Of a stretch of DNA of 64,000 nucleotides, positions 47,313 to 60,359 are shown one piece after another. The notes beneath the pieces are model-generated. The model searched no databases and was not told the DNA's origin. It saw only the letters and a program-made list of their open reading frames with translations. The translations under genes were made by a program, and so were the position numbers. Each line of letters begins with the position of its first letter. Position 1 is the stretch's first letter. Source of the stretch: Hydractinia symbiolongicarpus (taxonomy: Eukaryota; Cnidaria; Hydrozoa; Anthoathecata; Hydractiniidae); the NCBI RefSeq assembly GCF_029227915.1, contig NC_079887.1, positions 8,556,001-8,620,000 on the forward strand, read 5' to 3'.

Positions 47313-49855
47313 ATATTGTTGGAAGGCTTTGTAAAAATGTGTCATTATTAATTTGCTAAAAATTGTGGATTTAGTGGTTCTTGTGGGAAGGGCAGAACAC
47401 GAATAATATAAAAGCTTACCTCCAACTTAAAAACAAATTGATTTTATATGAAAAAGCTTTAAAAGTTGTCTAAAAAGGTTTATAATTATTTGAAAAATCT
47501 TAACTGATTTTCTGGTTACGGGGCTTCGTAACTAATGCTAATTATAACTTTGCTAATTATTTGAAATTATGACATCATCAAGGAGCTCTAAAACAAATAA
47601 TAACTGTTATTAATTATAATTATAATTATTAAATATAAAAATTCATGCAAAATTTGTAGGTCGCTAAACTAAGCATTTATTTCGCCTCAGTAAAATTGTT
47701 AATTACAACACCTTACTCAGGACAAATTAATGATGTCATGCATAATTAGTCGTCCAAAACATTAAGAACCGATCAAGATTTCAAAAAGATATGCAAATTT
47801 CTAAACAACTTATCTTACTATTTGTTGTAAAGTGGGAGGTAAGCAATAAGCATGGGTAAAATTTTTTTAATAAGAGTATTTGAAAAATGGTAGCGGTACA
47901 AAAAACGTGTGATAGCATACTTGAACATGTTTTTTCTCCTATTTATCTGTATTGCAAAGATACGTTAAAAGCAAGAATTTTAGATGAGACAAAATTGCAA
48001 CAAAAATATGTCCAAAGCGCTACCATTTAATTAAGCTTGCAAATTTTAGTCTTCGTGTATTTATTCCAAACTCAAAACTGAGGTTTTATAGAGGAAATGT
48101 GAGTGAAAAGCGCTATAGAATGCACTTTTTCAAGGTCCAAAATGTTTACTTATTCGGAAAAAATTTTCTTTATACATTGAGTTGATTAATTTTCGCGATT
48201 TTCTCGAATTTTACCTCCATTAGTGAAAATTTGTCTGCGCTGAAATTCCTAGAAATGTTAATTCGCAAAAATAAATCTTCGTAAAATTACTAGAATTAAC
48301 TTATTCGACATTTGTTAAAAAAAATTTTTTTTTTTTGCTTTTTCTCAATAAACGCACTTTAAAAGCGTTATTCATTGCAAAATGGTCCATTCGCAAAAAA
48401 AGTTGACATTTAATGTGTTAAAAATAAAAAGCTTTTGTGCGAAAATAGTTTCGTGTTGCTACTAAAATTTGTCATGTTGTAAATTTTGTTGTATAATATT
48501 ATTGTTCATAGTACTATTAATATATATTTTTAGCCTTGTGAAACATTCCTTTTTTACTGCTCTGTTTAAATAGTGTCTGTGTGTCTGTCTGTCTGTCTGT
48601 TGCTGCTTCGCTACTGTTATACAATTTACGAGCGATTGGGAAAACACATAGTATTATTGATATAGAGTAATCGTTAGCCTGACGAAAAATCAACTAATTA
48701 GCGCATCCATTACACAATCCGAAATAAAGATGCGTGCTACCATTTTAAACGCACAGAATACGATGATTAAGGTTAATTTCCACACAAAAACGAAATAAAA
48801 AAATGGAATCAAATGTTCCCCTCAACCAGAAATTATATCTCTTAGGAATCAAAAGTAAATTTAATACGACCCGGCAAGGGTCTCAATGATCTGAAATTTA
48901 GGCGGGAAGATGGAAGATCGTTTAGAATTTGCACGAAATCGTTTTAACTTGCGGACCCCGCTCCCCCCTCCCATTAACAAAACAAAAATAAGCAGCAGAA
49001 GAGCCGATCGAATAAAAACATTGTTTTTGTTCGTTCTAGTCCATTTTAGGTGGAAATTTGGCTTTAATATGACCAGTGTATTAAAGACAGTGTCAATAAC
49101 TAAAAAAACACCATAACATTACATGCATTTTGAGATAGAGTACAAGTTGAATTTGGTCCCCAGGCACCAGACATTTTTACTTTTATATTAATTTCTCTCC
49201 AAAATATTGAGACAATGGCACCACATAGGCCATTTTGCAAATTTGCAAAAAGTATCAACTCGCAAACTGGAAGTACTGTTGTTTTCGAAGCGTAGGTTAA
49301 GGGGCGTTAAAATCGAACTTTTTAACGTATCTGCTCAAATGAAATTTGAAATAATGCCATCCGGGTAACGATTAGCATTAATGATTCTAAACCAAATTGC
49401 CATTTTTTAACATTTCTGCCCTAAATATCTGACTCCTCGTTGTCACATCGGCTTAAATTAAAAAGCTACCTTACATTTTCTCTTTAAAATTGCGCGTTTC
49501 ACCACTTATCGCAAGTTAGAAATAGCAAACAACTTCACAGCAGGACAAAAAAAGAATCAATTCTCTAAAACACAAACTCAATTATTTGCTACGCTATGGA
49601 ATTAAGGCTGTGTTGCTTTACTTCGTTGTTTTTGTTTTTTCTATTATTGGACATCTGTTTGGATTTTATCGTGCTTATAAACTTTATGTTAACATAAATA
49701 CGGTTCAGCTACAGAAATACGAAACTAATAGTTGAATAACATCGCTTTTTAGTCATAAAACCGCGCGAGTTATTGTCAAGGGTAGGTTCAGTTAGAGTAA
49801 AAAAAGGACAAAGAAAACATTTAGCTGTCTTTCTGCGTATTCTCGTAAAAACATG
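47313..49855. other. Intergenic DNA, no gene seen
   Basis: Between the convergent CFAP251 and cysteine-rich genes. It contains a (TGTC)n microsatellite at 48574-48602, a Helitron-like 5' end on the minus strand near 48667 (TCTATATCAATAATAC), and CGCGA/TTCGCAAA words around 48190-48400. The 68-codon ORF at 48910 has no supporting context. Confidence 0.55.
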
Positions 49856-50877
49856 TTAATTGTCGCAGCTGTACACACTTAAGCCTTGTTTGCATCTTCG
49901 TCCACCGCCACAGTTCTTGTCTGAACAACAGGTATCTAAGTAGCCTCGGCATCCACTGCAATCCTTCCAACTTGTGTAACAAATTCTAACTGGATTGCCA
50001 TAAGCTCCCGAATCTTCTAACACTAAACAAAATAATCGATACTTTGAAAGAGCAGTAAATTTCTTGTTTAATCCAGACACAAAATACGCTGTAAGAAGTT
50101 ATTAAAAACAAAACTGAAATTTAAAAATTACGGGCATTGCGGCGTGTTGGAGTATCTTCGATACTTGCTTGTGAATCACTATAGCCTGCAATGTATCCTT
50201 CTCTGTACATAGGATCTAAGAAAAAAAGTGCAGCATGAAGTTACATTTTGATAATATTTGCGCAAATAACGAACACATTCTTTTAAATTCGCGAAATCCT
50301 CTAAGGTTGCTAAACAAAGAGAAATCCTAGATAAAAGAGGATTTTGCTTACCGCCTTTGCAGAGGATACAAGCAGCATCGGCGTAACCTGCATTGAATGC
50401 CTTCTGATAGGTAGGATCTAATGATAAAAATGTAGGATTAGGAAAATATCTATATTATATTTACTTGGAGAGCGATAGAAGTGATGATGGGTTATACGTT
50501 TTACCCTTCAAATGTTCCTTAAAAATGCAGAATCCTTAGATAAGATAGTGATGCTTTTACTTACCTCCCTTGCAAAGGATACATGGAGCAGGAGCATTTT
50601 CGGCATGAGCTTGAGCATCTGCGTAACCATTATTGTATGCTCTTCTATAGCGAGGATCTAAGGAGAAATTATCGTCAAGTCAAAACATTTCAGCTATATT
50701 TACTCACAGAGATATTATTAACATAGTATTTTAAATGTGAAGTCCTCTGAAATATTGTATAGGCAGCAGATGTTGCAAAAGAAAATCCTGCTAAATAAGT
50801 TTAAACTGCTTTTACTTACCCCCTTTGCAGAGAATACACGCACTTGCCAACATCGCCAAAAGGAGTATTACCTTCAT
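49856..50877 (-). CDS. Secreted cysteine-rich prepropeptide with duplicated exons (5 exons, 155 aa)
   Basis: Exons 50820-50877, 50565-50657, 50352-50417, 50132-50215 and 49856-50022, all joined at phase 1 with GTAAG-type donors (GTAATT for the last). Exon 1 is a signal peptide ending ACILCKG. Exons 2-4 each begin with Asp-Pro-x-Tyr and carry a GY(A/S)D(A/S) motif; exons 1-3 end in CILCKG. This is therefore a repeated module of about 21-31 residues. A dibasic Arg-Arg (97-98) may free the C-terminal part, which has eight Cys in the pattern C-x5-C-x2-C-x6-CC-x4-C-x5-C-x8-C and ends CDN. I do not recognise the family; a defence peptide, a nematocyst or matrix component, or a signalling peptide are all possible. 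The start is the first ATG, directly after a TTTTTAG acceptor-like word. Confidence 0.78.
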
Positions 50878-51041
50878 CTAAAAAGAAAAATGTGCCATCC
50901 ATTGTTATAGTTGTCGTAGTTTAAAAGTTACCACAATCTTTGTTTTCCCAAAATAATTTGTAATAAACAAACCTTTTCATATAGTGGTTCTCACAAAAAC
51001 AAAATAATGTTTTCACTGACATATTCCCGTAAGCGAACTGC

Positions 51042-51049
51042 TTATATAC
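51042..51049 (-). promoter_or_regulatory. Possible TATA box of the cysteine-rich peptide gene
   Basis: TATATAAG on the minus strand about 165 bp upstream of the ATG. A start 30 bp downstream would give a 5' UTR of about 135 bases. In AT-rich DNA such a word is not rare. Confidence 0.3.
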
Positions 51050-54000
51050 ACATGAAGGGCGTGTTATGTTTAATGAAGCTTGGCGAAGCTGTAAAAGTAT
51101 AAGAATTGTTGTGAAACAGTAATAAAGCTGACGTCCCCTGTGGTTGCCTTTGTCACTATAATAGGCTAAGAGTGAAAGCCCTTATTAAATTCGTAAATTT
51201 AATCAACATCAAACTAATATTGCAAATAACAAGATATATAAAAACATATTGTCAGCGTAATTATCCGACATTTTCAAAGAGTAAGAATACACTAGAGTTT
51301 TGTTACGTTAATCATTCCGATTTAGTAACCGTCGATATAATATTAAACAGTTTTAATCAAAACAACTTTTTAGGTGATCTCGACGCTCTATTTTGAGGCA
51401 TAACAAGTTCTATTTTATCGCTAACACGGCCTTAACATGCAGCCGACATAAAGTTTACCAAAAATAAGATTTTAAACCGGAATGAAATTTCCTTGTGTTT
51501 CCATGTAGTTCTTTATATCCGGTGTAACTTTTACACATGCACACCCATGGTTCTATGCTCTTTAAATAAGGATATTCAGATAGAATATCAAATTATCATG
51601 AGAAAACTAAAGTTTTTAGAGCAACATAGTATTCTGGTTAGATTTTATTTTAATTTAAAAAAATAATTATTTTAAAAACGAGGCATTCTTAGAAAGCTTG
51701 TCTATATAAAGGGTTTGACTGGAACTTTCAGGTCGTAGTTGAGGCACTTAACGAACAGAAATATTTACAAAACTAGTATTTTGTTTTACCTTTTAATAAG
51801 GAACTTAGGGATAAGAATCATTTTTAGTATAGACCTCTTTAATTAAGTTTGACATAATTAAGAAATTCAGGAAAGCTCTATAGCAGTTTCACTTCGGGTA
51901 AATCGTACCTTTATCAATATCTTGAGGGTGAAATACAATTACAACACCGAAATGAGTTTAATTTGCTTGAAGTTATATAAACATATATAAAAGACTTACA
52001 AAGACACTAAAATAAAACTTTATGTTAAGGCTGCCTAAGTAACATTACGTAAAAATATCTGATTCAAGGAGTATTTGTGAAAAGTTATGAACTAAAGAAT
52101 AAAAAAAGTTCAGGTGTAATGTAATGTTTTTTGTGGCTTCAAAAACATTGTGCATGCACACGGATTAGTACAAGCAAAAACATAATTAGAAAAAAACGAA
52201 AACAAAAAAACGACCAAAGAAATTAATTAAAGAAATAATAAAAATTTGCTCTTAAGAAAAAAAAGTAGTTAGCAAAATCTAGTTCAAAAGTTTCTTGGGT
52301 AAAGAGTCTATTTTTCAAGTTTTCACACCGAAATGAAATTTTACTTTGTCTTGAAAAAATTTATGTAAACAGGATTTGTTCACAATGAAAATACTATTGC
52401 ATTTGTTACAAAGCTATTGCTTATGTCTATAAAATTGAAGCGCATGCGCAGTTTGCACCACACCGATATGATATTTCATAGTGGTTTGAAATCTCATTTC
52501 GGGTCCATGTAAAAGTCTCACTAAAAATATCAATTATTATATTTATGAAATCTTATTTACAAATTTTCTTGTTCATCTTTTTGATTGATCCAAAAGGATC
52601 ATGTGATAAATTAACCAAATGAGATAAGAGTGCGTTGTGGGCGTGCTTTTTTCATTGTTATAATAATTTTTTTGTTAATTTTTTGTCCTCTTTTCTACCT
52701 GTTTATTGCATCAACTATCCGATCCATAAAAAAAACGTTTTATTCGGGACTTGAAACTTTTTCTTAAGTTTTCTTTGACTTTTAATGATCTTCTGAGTGT
52801 CTATAAGAAGCTTATTACGTTAGTCCGGTTAGCCGTACGGTCTCCGTTCCGGGCAGGAATCAGTTCGCTTTAACATGAATTTCTCTTGTAGTAGCCGGTT
52901 TGTTTGTAAGATCTTTTTTAATGAAGATGAGATCTTGGAACACCACACTGATATTCCTCATGCGATAGACTTCTTACTCTATACTATGTGTTTTCATATG
53001 TTTATGATTTCTTTTGTGGTGGAAATAATTGCGAATTAGCATTTGTGTAATGGTCATCAAAAGGGATTTGAATTCACAAGGCTGTTAGAGCGCCAATTAC
53101 TTCTGCGTCTATTGTCCAGTAGAATAATTGTTTTGGGGGAGTGGTAATAATCGCGGTAATCTTCAAAGCGAAGAAGATACTAGACTTATTACCATCATGT
53201 AATGTCTCATGAAAGAACGTTACAGATTTTAAAATAGAACATAATCTAGCTTTGCAGTATTTGTTAAAAAAATAGAAATTGTGCACACTTTTTGAGAATA
53301 GGTGGATAAAGACCTGATACGTTTAAATAAAAAATATCAATGATAATTTAGATCTGTTTTGAAAATTTACGATATTAAAAAACTATTATTTGAAATTAGT
53401 AAAGCGAACACCATACTGTATATTAAGACACGTACTAAACAGTCCTGCAAACTGAACTGGACTTGTGTGGATTGTTTTGAGTTATTAATAAGAGCTGCAG
53501 TACAAAATCCATCGATTGTAAAGACTGCTTCTTATTCTGCTAATTACGTTCTTCTCACCCCTTAAAATCTTTTTAAATTCCGCATTTTTTGCCTTATTTA
53601 TTTTACAATTTACTATATTTGCAGTTCGTCTTCAATCTTCTTTAAAATTCAGCGAAAAATTAAATTTATGCAAAGAAAGTTGACACAACATCAGTTATCA
53701 ACAATTATCAATTCATAATCTTTCAAAAGGGCTCATGGAACCATGCATTAACAACCACATGAGTTTCCAGCTTTCAGACAACTTTATGTTACTTCGTGTT
53801 TATCATTTAATTACTTCTGTTAATCCGAGATATTTAGGAGCAGATAATATAGAAGATAGATCTCTAAGATTTCCAGAATCTACTCGTGAAGGATTCCTTG
53901 TTACACAGTAGCTTGAAATTAATTGAAATATTTCGTAACATAGTTTCAGTAGTAGGGAAGGATTAGCTAGGATGGAATCTCCCATCCGTTTAAACTTACT

Positions 54001-57000
54001 TACTTAGTAATCAAATATATAACAAGAAGCCCTGTGGCTTGAAGATTTCCGCCATTAGCAATAATCTGAAAAAGTGCTGAACTTTGAAGAGGACTGGGGG
54101 AACAAAATCATTGTATATTCTAAAATTTTAAAATTCAATTTTTGATTATTATTGTAACTGTAAATCATAGCTAAATTAACTTACATAAACTTCATTTCTC
54201 TATAGGAACAAATTTAAAAGAAAAATAATAATCTTGAAAATTGATGAACAATAAAAGCAAAATAAGAACAACGGCAAGGCTGAAAATTTATCTATTTTCT
54301 CTTTTTCTCTGAAAAACAGCCTGGAAAATATCTTTAAAGGTGGCAGCAAATTTTTTTTACATAATCAGTTAGGAAAGTTTATTTTCAGATTACATATTCT
54401 TATTTTTTCTTTTATGACACATTGTCACGATTTAATAGTTATAAATCTTACACCAAAAATATTCAGCCTCAACAATTCCTCTAAATTAAAATTCATGAAT
54501 AATTAGCTCTACGTGCTTGCAAAATTGTACAGAGCGAAATGACGTTAATAACATCAAAGATGGCGCATTATAAGGCGATCTTCATTATGCTACACTGCAC
54601 GAGCTTTAACTTTCGATTATAAACTTTAAAATAAAGTAATGTTCATTGGATAATAAAACAATTTGTTGCACTGTTAGGATTCTTATCGGCTTAAAGATAA
54701 TTAAAGATAATTAACTCGCTTTTTTTGCGAATAGACTGCGCGAGTATTTAATGTCCGTGGGATATTCTTTTTAAAATGTGCGAGAAAATTAGATTACGCG
54801 AAACTAACAAAAACGAATAACGCGTGTTAAAATTTTGTACCGCCTTTTCCCACAGAATGATAAAAGTAAAGAGCACAATACAAAATTACACTTTTAGCAG
54901 TATTCCGAAAGATATGTGATACATCGAGTTGTACAACCCGCAGAAGTTGGTCCTAACGTTAACGATTTCGTAAATGACCTCACAACAAAACAGTATTTTT
55001 TTCACGTAAAAATACCGGCAGTAGAAGCCACAGAATCTGCTGGAACGAATTTCGAAAACTCACGGAAAACAATTAAAACAAAAACAAACAAATCAAAATA
55101 GTTTTTTAACTTTATCAAGATTTATTAAATAAATTTTTGGCAGAAAAAACAATAACGGTTACGCTTTCTTTTCATCGCACGCATTGAAAGATTACATCAC
55201 TCACCCCCATTGTACACAATCTAAAAGAAAAGAAAAAACATTTTCATATAGTGAAGCTTCCAGTGCCTTTAAGGGATAGCCAAGTCAATGGAATTGAAAG
55301 CGCTGTTTTTAATCTCATAAATAATTAAGGCTAATTCGAAAAAGTATAAAAGAAAAAAACTAAACAATCCGGCAACTTTACTAATTTTATATGCAAAGTT
55401 CCAACCATACCAACAATTTCCAAATTTGACAAAATTATTTTAAAAGTGTTAATTTCTTCAGAATTTGATTGATGCAAGGCCAAGGGAAATTAAATAAGTT
55501 TATTGTCCTATGCCCATTCAAAAACACATGCTTCTCATCATTCAGGTTTTTTTTTCAACCAACATTAATGTAATCACCCAGGGGAAATTATAATGTCTCT
55601 TGTCTGTGTTTTAGAAGCTGAGTACACAAATACAAAAATATTACAAGTGCTGAACTTTGGCAATCATATTTTGCAATCAGACCCTTTTAAAAACTATTCT
55701 GAATCATGTCAATTATTAAATTTAGCACAAATAGAAAAGCACCTTGGATAGAATTCTTTTTGGAGGAATAAAATGACTGACAAATGGTTTATCGTGAATA
55801 AAATAGTAATTCTTACACAAATAATTTAAAAAATAACGAACTTTTTTGTGGGTAGTTCTCAAACACACGTGGGCGGTGGACAAGAAACTGTGATGTAATT
55901 TCTTTTGGTCTATTATTTCTGAGAATATTCAAAATAAGAGGGTGTCAATAAGCTGCAAACGCCCACATATATACAAAAATTTGAGGTACCCCACAATGAG
56001 AAGTAAAGAACAGAAACGCCGTTCCGGTGTCTGATGATGAGGGATGATCACATCTGGATAATATTTATTTTGTGATTTTAAGCTACCTAGCCAGTACCAT
56101 GCCAGCACTCCAGGGCGCATTTGTTATTAAATAATTAAGTGATAAAGTACAAAAGCTAAATATATTACTTTAATGTAGCTAGCTGCACAAAAGATTTTTC
56201 AAGGCATTCTATCATTTTAAATAAAAAAAAAGCTAGGTAGTTATTTGGACCTCCCATGACAGTGAACATTCAAAACTTGAGTATATAGCTAGTTAGGTAT
56301 GCAAGACATTGCATGTTGGTAAACATGTTTCCACAACAAACTAAAACCTATATTTCATAAATAAATTTCTGCATATATAAATAAATAATTTTATAGATTT
56401 TCAGTTTTCTTTTATGAAATAACAAAATTTGGGAAAGTATAGCCAGAAGTAATATTTGCTTGAAGTGGGAAGACCTAAAGTCTTCAGGTTAAGACTTAGT
56501 AAAGCGTAAACTGTTTCACATGGAGGACACTTAGTGTAACGTGTTACAAATCCAGTGGAGCGCTTATAGCATTAAGGGTATATATAATATCTTTTTCATA
56601 AACCAACATTCACACGACTTATGATAAAGATAAAGCCTATTGCTACTTCTGCAAAACAAATACAGTTGTTTAACATTTTTCATTTTGCATGAAAAGTTCC
56701 TGTGGATATTCAAAAATTAATTGTGAGTGGCACCAGACTGGGCGATTAGTGCAAAGTAAACGTTTTGCAGATCCAGGTGTACAAAAAAATAACTTTCAAC
56801 CACTATTTAACACTGTGCTTTAGAAACACATTCCCACTTTCTCTGAGCTGGATAAGGTATTTGGTCCTAAACCTGGGACACATGTTATCTGTTTTTGAAT
56901 TATATTTAATCCTGAGAATCACTTAGAATGTTTTCTGTACACATGGCTTGTCAAAATTGATATGCTGTCAAAAAAAGTTTATCGGCGTCTCCAAAAATGG

Positions 57001-57211
57001 CCAAAATTAAGAACTCAGAAGCTATGATAGTAGTAAAAAAAATTTTGGGGTTCATTTCATTAAACTGGTCTAAAACATGTAATACTAAGTTTCAAGTCAT
57101 TATTTCAATTTTTACTGAAGTAATAGGACTTTTACTTAGTATAGTTTTAGCATAGTTTTTTCATACCGCTGACACCAAAATGACTGCGGGGACTAATCGG
57201 TTTGAAATTAA
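51050..57211. other. Intergenic DNA, no supported gene
   Basis: About 6 kb without any exon chain I could defend. ORFs at 51172, 53359 and 54916 (plus) and 53074, 53803 and 55929 (minus) are short, low in recognisable motifs, and lack paired splice signals. No tRNA, rRNA or clear transposon end was found. Confidence 0.5.
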
Positions 57212-57343
57212 TCTATATTATAATACCCGTATACATCTGTCTGTCACGCAAAATGGTAGCTTAGCTGTGCAATAGCGAGAAGCACGCAATGCGGTATAAA
57301 AAGGATGGGCGAACCCGTAGATTTTCAACGGGCTAACAACTAG
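57212..57343 (+). mobile_element. 132-bp mini-Helitron with intact ends
   Basis: Begins TCTATATTATAATACCCGTA after a host A at 57211 and ends CTAG before a host T at 57344, the canonical Helitron insertion between A and T. CCCGT and ACGGG form a hairpin that stops 7 bases before CTAG. GTCTGTCTGTCACGC lies near the 5' end. Too short to encode anything, it must have been moved in trans. Confidence 0.75.
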
Positions 57344-58237
57344 TTTATAATATTTTGATAACAAACTTTTTCTTTTGATGTGTTTTTATTTTCCTGCAAA
57401 ACTTGTTGCACAGCTCATGTATTAACATTAGGATAAGAACGAAAAAGTTGCTGTGAGACATGGGTTTTAAACCTTAAAAATTTCCAGCGAGAAATTTAAA
57501 AACTAATGAATGACAAAATCGCAAAAGTTTATCTTCAAATTTTTAATTTTTGTTAATGTAAAAGTAATTCACATGAAAAAAGTTTTGATGCTTTTTATGA
57601 AGAAATCTTCCATATTAGCCATATGGGGTAACTTGATGAACAATGTATTTTCCTGCAGGTGTTCTCAAATATGTGTAGTATAATCTTAAAAAATGTGATG
57701 TAATTTTCCTCATGAAGTTTTGACTTTTAACCCAGCTAAAAAGCTCAATCTTGTCCTTTCATGCTTAATCTAGCTAGCTATAGCGGAAAAGTTTAATATT
57801 CAAACTTGACCTATTTTACTAAGTATTAAGTAATAAATGCTAGTTTAATCCTAAATGTAACTATAGTAGCTAAGCTACCTGTAAGAACAACATCAAACAT
57901 CGAGGCTGTTTTCTTTGTAAACAAACCCATTAGAATTTTTGTAATAAGTACCAAATTTTATGTGTTCATTTCTTGCGCTTATTAGTGGCACCAAAGTGCC
58001 CTGTACGCAAGTCCTAAAAAATTTATGTCATTGCCTCACACTTTACGAATGACACAACGTAACAAAGGAAAACCATGCTTTGCTATTTCCCGTAACCTAT
58101 ACCGAGATTTGGTTGTGATATATATTAGAATTAATTGTCTTTAAAACTCAATTTAGCCTCGTTCTCAGAAAAAAATCTGTCAAAACAAGGATTTAAGCTT
58201 TAGCCTGGACAAGTTTCAGGCGTCCAGGCTCTGGGCT

Positions 58238-58267
58238 GTCTCTATCTATCTATCTCTCTCTCTATCT
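58238..58267. repeat. TCTA/TC microsatellite
   Basis: Run of (TCTA)n and (TC)n, about 30 bp. Confidence 0.8.
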
Positions 58268-58384
58268 TCCCAGGCGATATTAAAGATTCCGCCTTCGCCG
58301 GCGGAAATCAATAATAATTTCTTCCTACTTCACTAAATTGTATATATCGACTTTGCTACAACTGAGTACTGTTTTATTACACTA

Positions 58385-58769
58385 CTAGTCGATCAGGACC
58401 TGCTGCCATCATCGTATAGATCTTAAAACGCTGATCAAGAAAATGTATAGGATTATGTACTTTTTACAAACGGTTACAGAGATATTAGGGTTTGAAGGTT
58501 TTTATATGACGTCATCAACTCGTCCATTCCGAAACGGATTTGGTGACCCAGGTTTGGAAAACTTACCCAAATTGGTCCTAGGTGGTCTCTGTAATGGCTT
58601 CATTAATTTAATATAGGATATTGACGTTAAAGTAGTGTTTTTGACTTCGCGCCGTAACGACAGAAAACTTAGCATATTAGACATGCATTTTTCGGCAACA
58701 TCAAAAGAAAATGAACACATCCACTTTGCCTGTTACGGACAGACACAGTCTCCGTATTATTATAAGAGA
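58385..58769 (-). mobile_element. Helitron array unit 1 (385 bp)
   Basis: On the minus strand it starts TCTCTTATAATAATACGG at 58769 and ends CTAG at 58385-58388, followed by a T. It contains the family's conserved interior: ATGACGTCATCAACTCGTCC-type text and the block TATAGATCTTAAAACGCTGA on the plus strand. Its 5' TC directly abuts the CTAG of unit 2. Confidence 0.75.
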
Positions 58770-59357
58770 CTAGTCGATAAAGCCCGTGGAAAAATCCACT
58801 AAAGCAGGATAAAAATTTTGATGTTAATGAGATATAAGAATTTAAAGATTTTGCTGACGTCAGCAATGGCCCCGTCAAAACCGATAAATTTTTTTTAGAA
58901 ATTTGTATACCTGTTGCCTCTATCGTATAGATCTTGAAACGCTGATCAAGAAAATGTATAGGATTATGTACTTTTGACAAACGGTTGCAGAGATATTAGG
59001 GTTTAAAGGTTTTTTGATGACGTCATCAACCCACCCATTCCGAAACGGATTTGGGGACCGAGGTTTGGGAAACTTACCCAAATTGGTCCTAGGTGGTCCC
59101 TAGTTACCCACGCAGGAGATGACGTCAGTTATTTCCACCCGTTTCCAAGTTAATAAGCCTTAAATTTAAAAGTGCAATGCAATGGCTTCACTAATCTTAA
59201 TATACTTTCCTTTGACGTCAATATTGCTTTAACGTCAAAGTTTACTAATTTACAGAACAAATTTATAGGCGATGTTTTATAGACTTTATCAAAGAAATTT
59301 TATCCACTTTGCAAAAGTGACAGACAGACACACGGAACTGGCGTATTATTATATAGA
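58770..59357 (-). mobile_element. Helitron array unit 2 (588 bp)
   Basis: Minus-strand 5' end TCTATATAATAATACGCC at 59357, 3' end CTAG at 58770-58773, with a GTGGA-TTTT-TCCAC hairpin 12 bases before the CTAG. The (G)TCTGTCTGTC motif follows the 5' end. Both edges touch neighbouring units with no spacer. Interior repeats the CGCTGATCAAGAAAATGTAT block. Confidence 0.8.
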
Positions 59358-60247
59358 CTAGTCGATAAAGCCCGTGGAAAAATCCACTGAGGCAGAATAA
59401 AAATTTTGATGACGTCAGCAACCCATCCACAAAAAAAAGTAGAACTGTGTTTCCACGTTGCCTCTATTGTGTAGAGCTTAAACTGCTGATCAAGAAAATG
59501 TATATGATCATGTGCTTTTGATGAGCGGTTAATGAGATATAAGGGTTTTAAAATTTTGCTGACGTCAGCAATGGCCAGTCAAACCCCCAAAACTTTTTTT
59601 TAGAAATTTGTATACCTGTTGCCTTCAGCGTATAGACCATGAAACGCTGATCAAGAAAATGTATACTATCCTATGTTTTTGACAAACGCCTAAGGAGATT
59701 TAAGGGCTTTAAAATTTTGCTGACGTCAGCAAAGTCCCTATCAAAAGTTCCAAAAAAAATTTCTTCACAAATTCGTACACCCGTTGCATTCATCGTATAG
59801 ATCTTGAAATGCTGATCAAGAAAATGTATAGGAACGTGCACTTTTGACAAACGGTTGCAGAAATATTGGGATTTGAAGGTTTTGTGATGACGTCATCAAC
59901 CCGTCCATCCGAAACGGATTCGGGGATCCAGGTTTGGAAAACTTACCCAAATTGGTCCCAGGTGGTCCCTAGTTACCCACGCAGTGAAAAATCATTGACG
60001 TCACCACCTCGTTTCCAAGTTATTTGGCCTCAAAGTTTTAAGTGCACTGTAACGGCTTCATTAATTTAATATAGGATATTGACGTTAAAGTGGTGTTATT
60101 GACGTCGCGCCGTACCGTCAGAAAATTTAGCATATTAGACATGCATTTTTCGGTTACTTCAAAGAAAATTTCGGTAAGATTAAAGGAAAATGAACATATC
60201 CACTTTGCCTGTTACAGACACACGGAACTGGCGTATTATTATATAGA
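59358..60247 (-). mobile_element. Helitron array unit 3 (890 bp)
   Basis: 5' end TCTATATAATAATACGCC at 60247, 3' end CTAG at 59358-59361 with the same GTGGA/TCCAC hairpin. It is longer because the CGCTGATCAAGAAAATGTAT block and its TGCTGACGTCAGCA-like neighbour occur three times inside (near 59480, 59645 and 59810). No replicase or helicase ORF. Confidence 0.8.
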
Positions 60248-60359
60248 CTAGTCGATAAGGCCCGTGGAAAAATCCACTTAGGCAAAAGGCCAATGAAAAA
60301 TAGGTTGCTTTAGATGTGTTGCTGACGTCAGTAGTGCATATACAAAAAAAAATGTTCTT

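Noticed and set aside
53359-55101. ORFs of 60-70 codons at 53359 and 54916
   Set aside because: Length is expected by chance and neither shows a domain, signal peptide or splice context.
56010-56060. Hammerhead ribozyme (CTGATGATGAG)
   Set aside because: The core GAAA and the pairing arms are missing.
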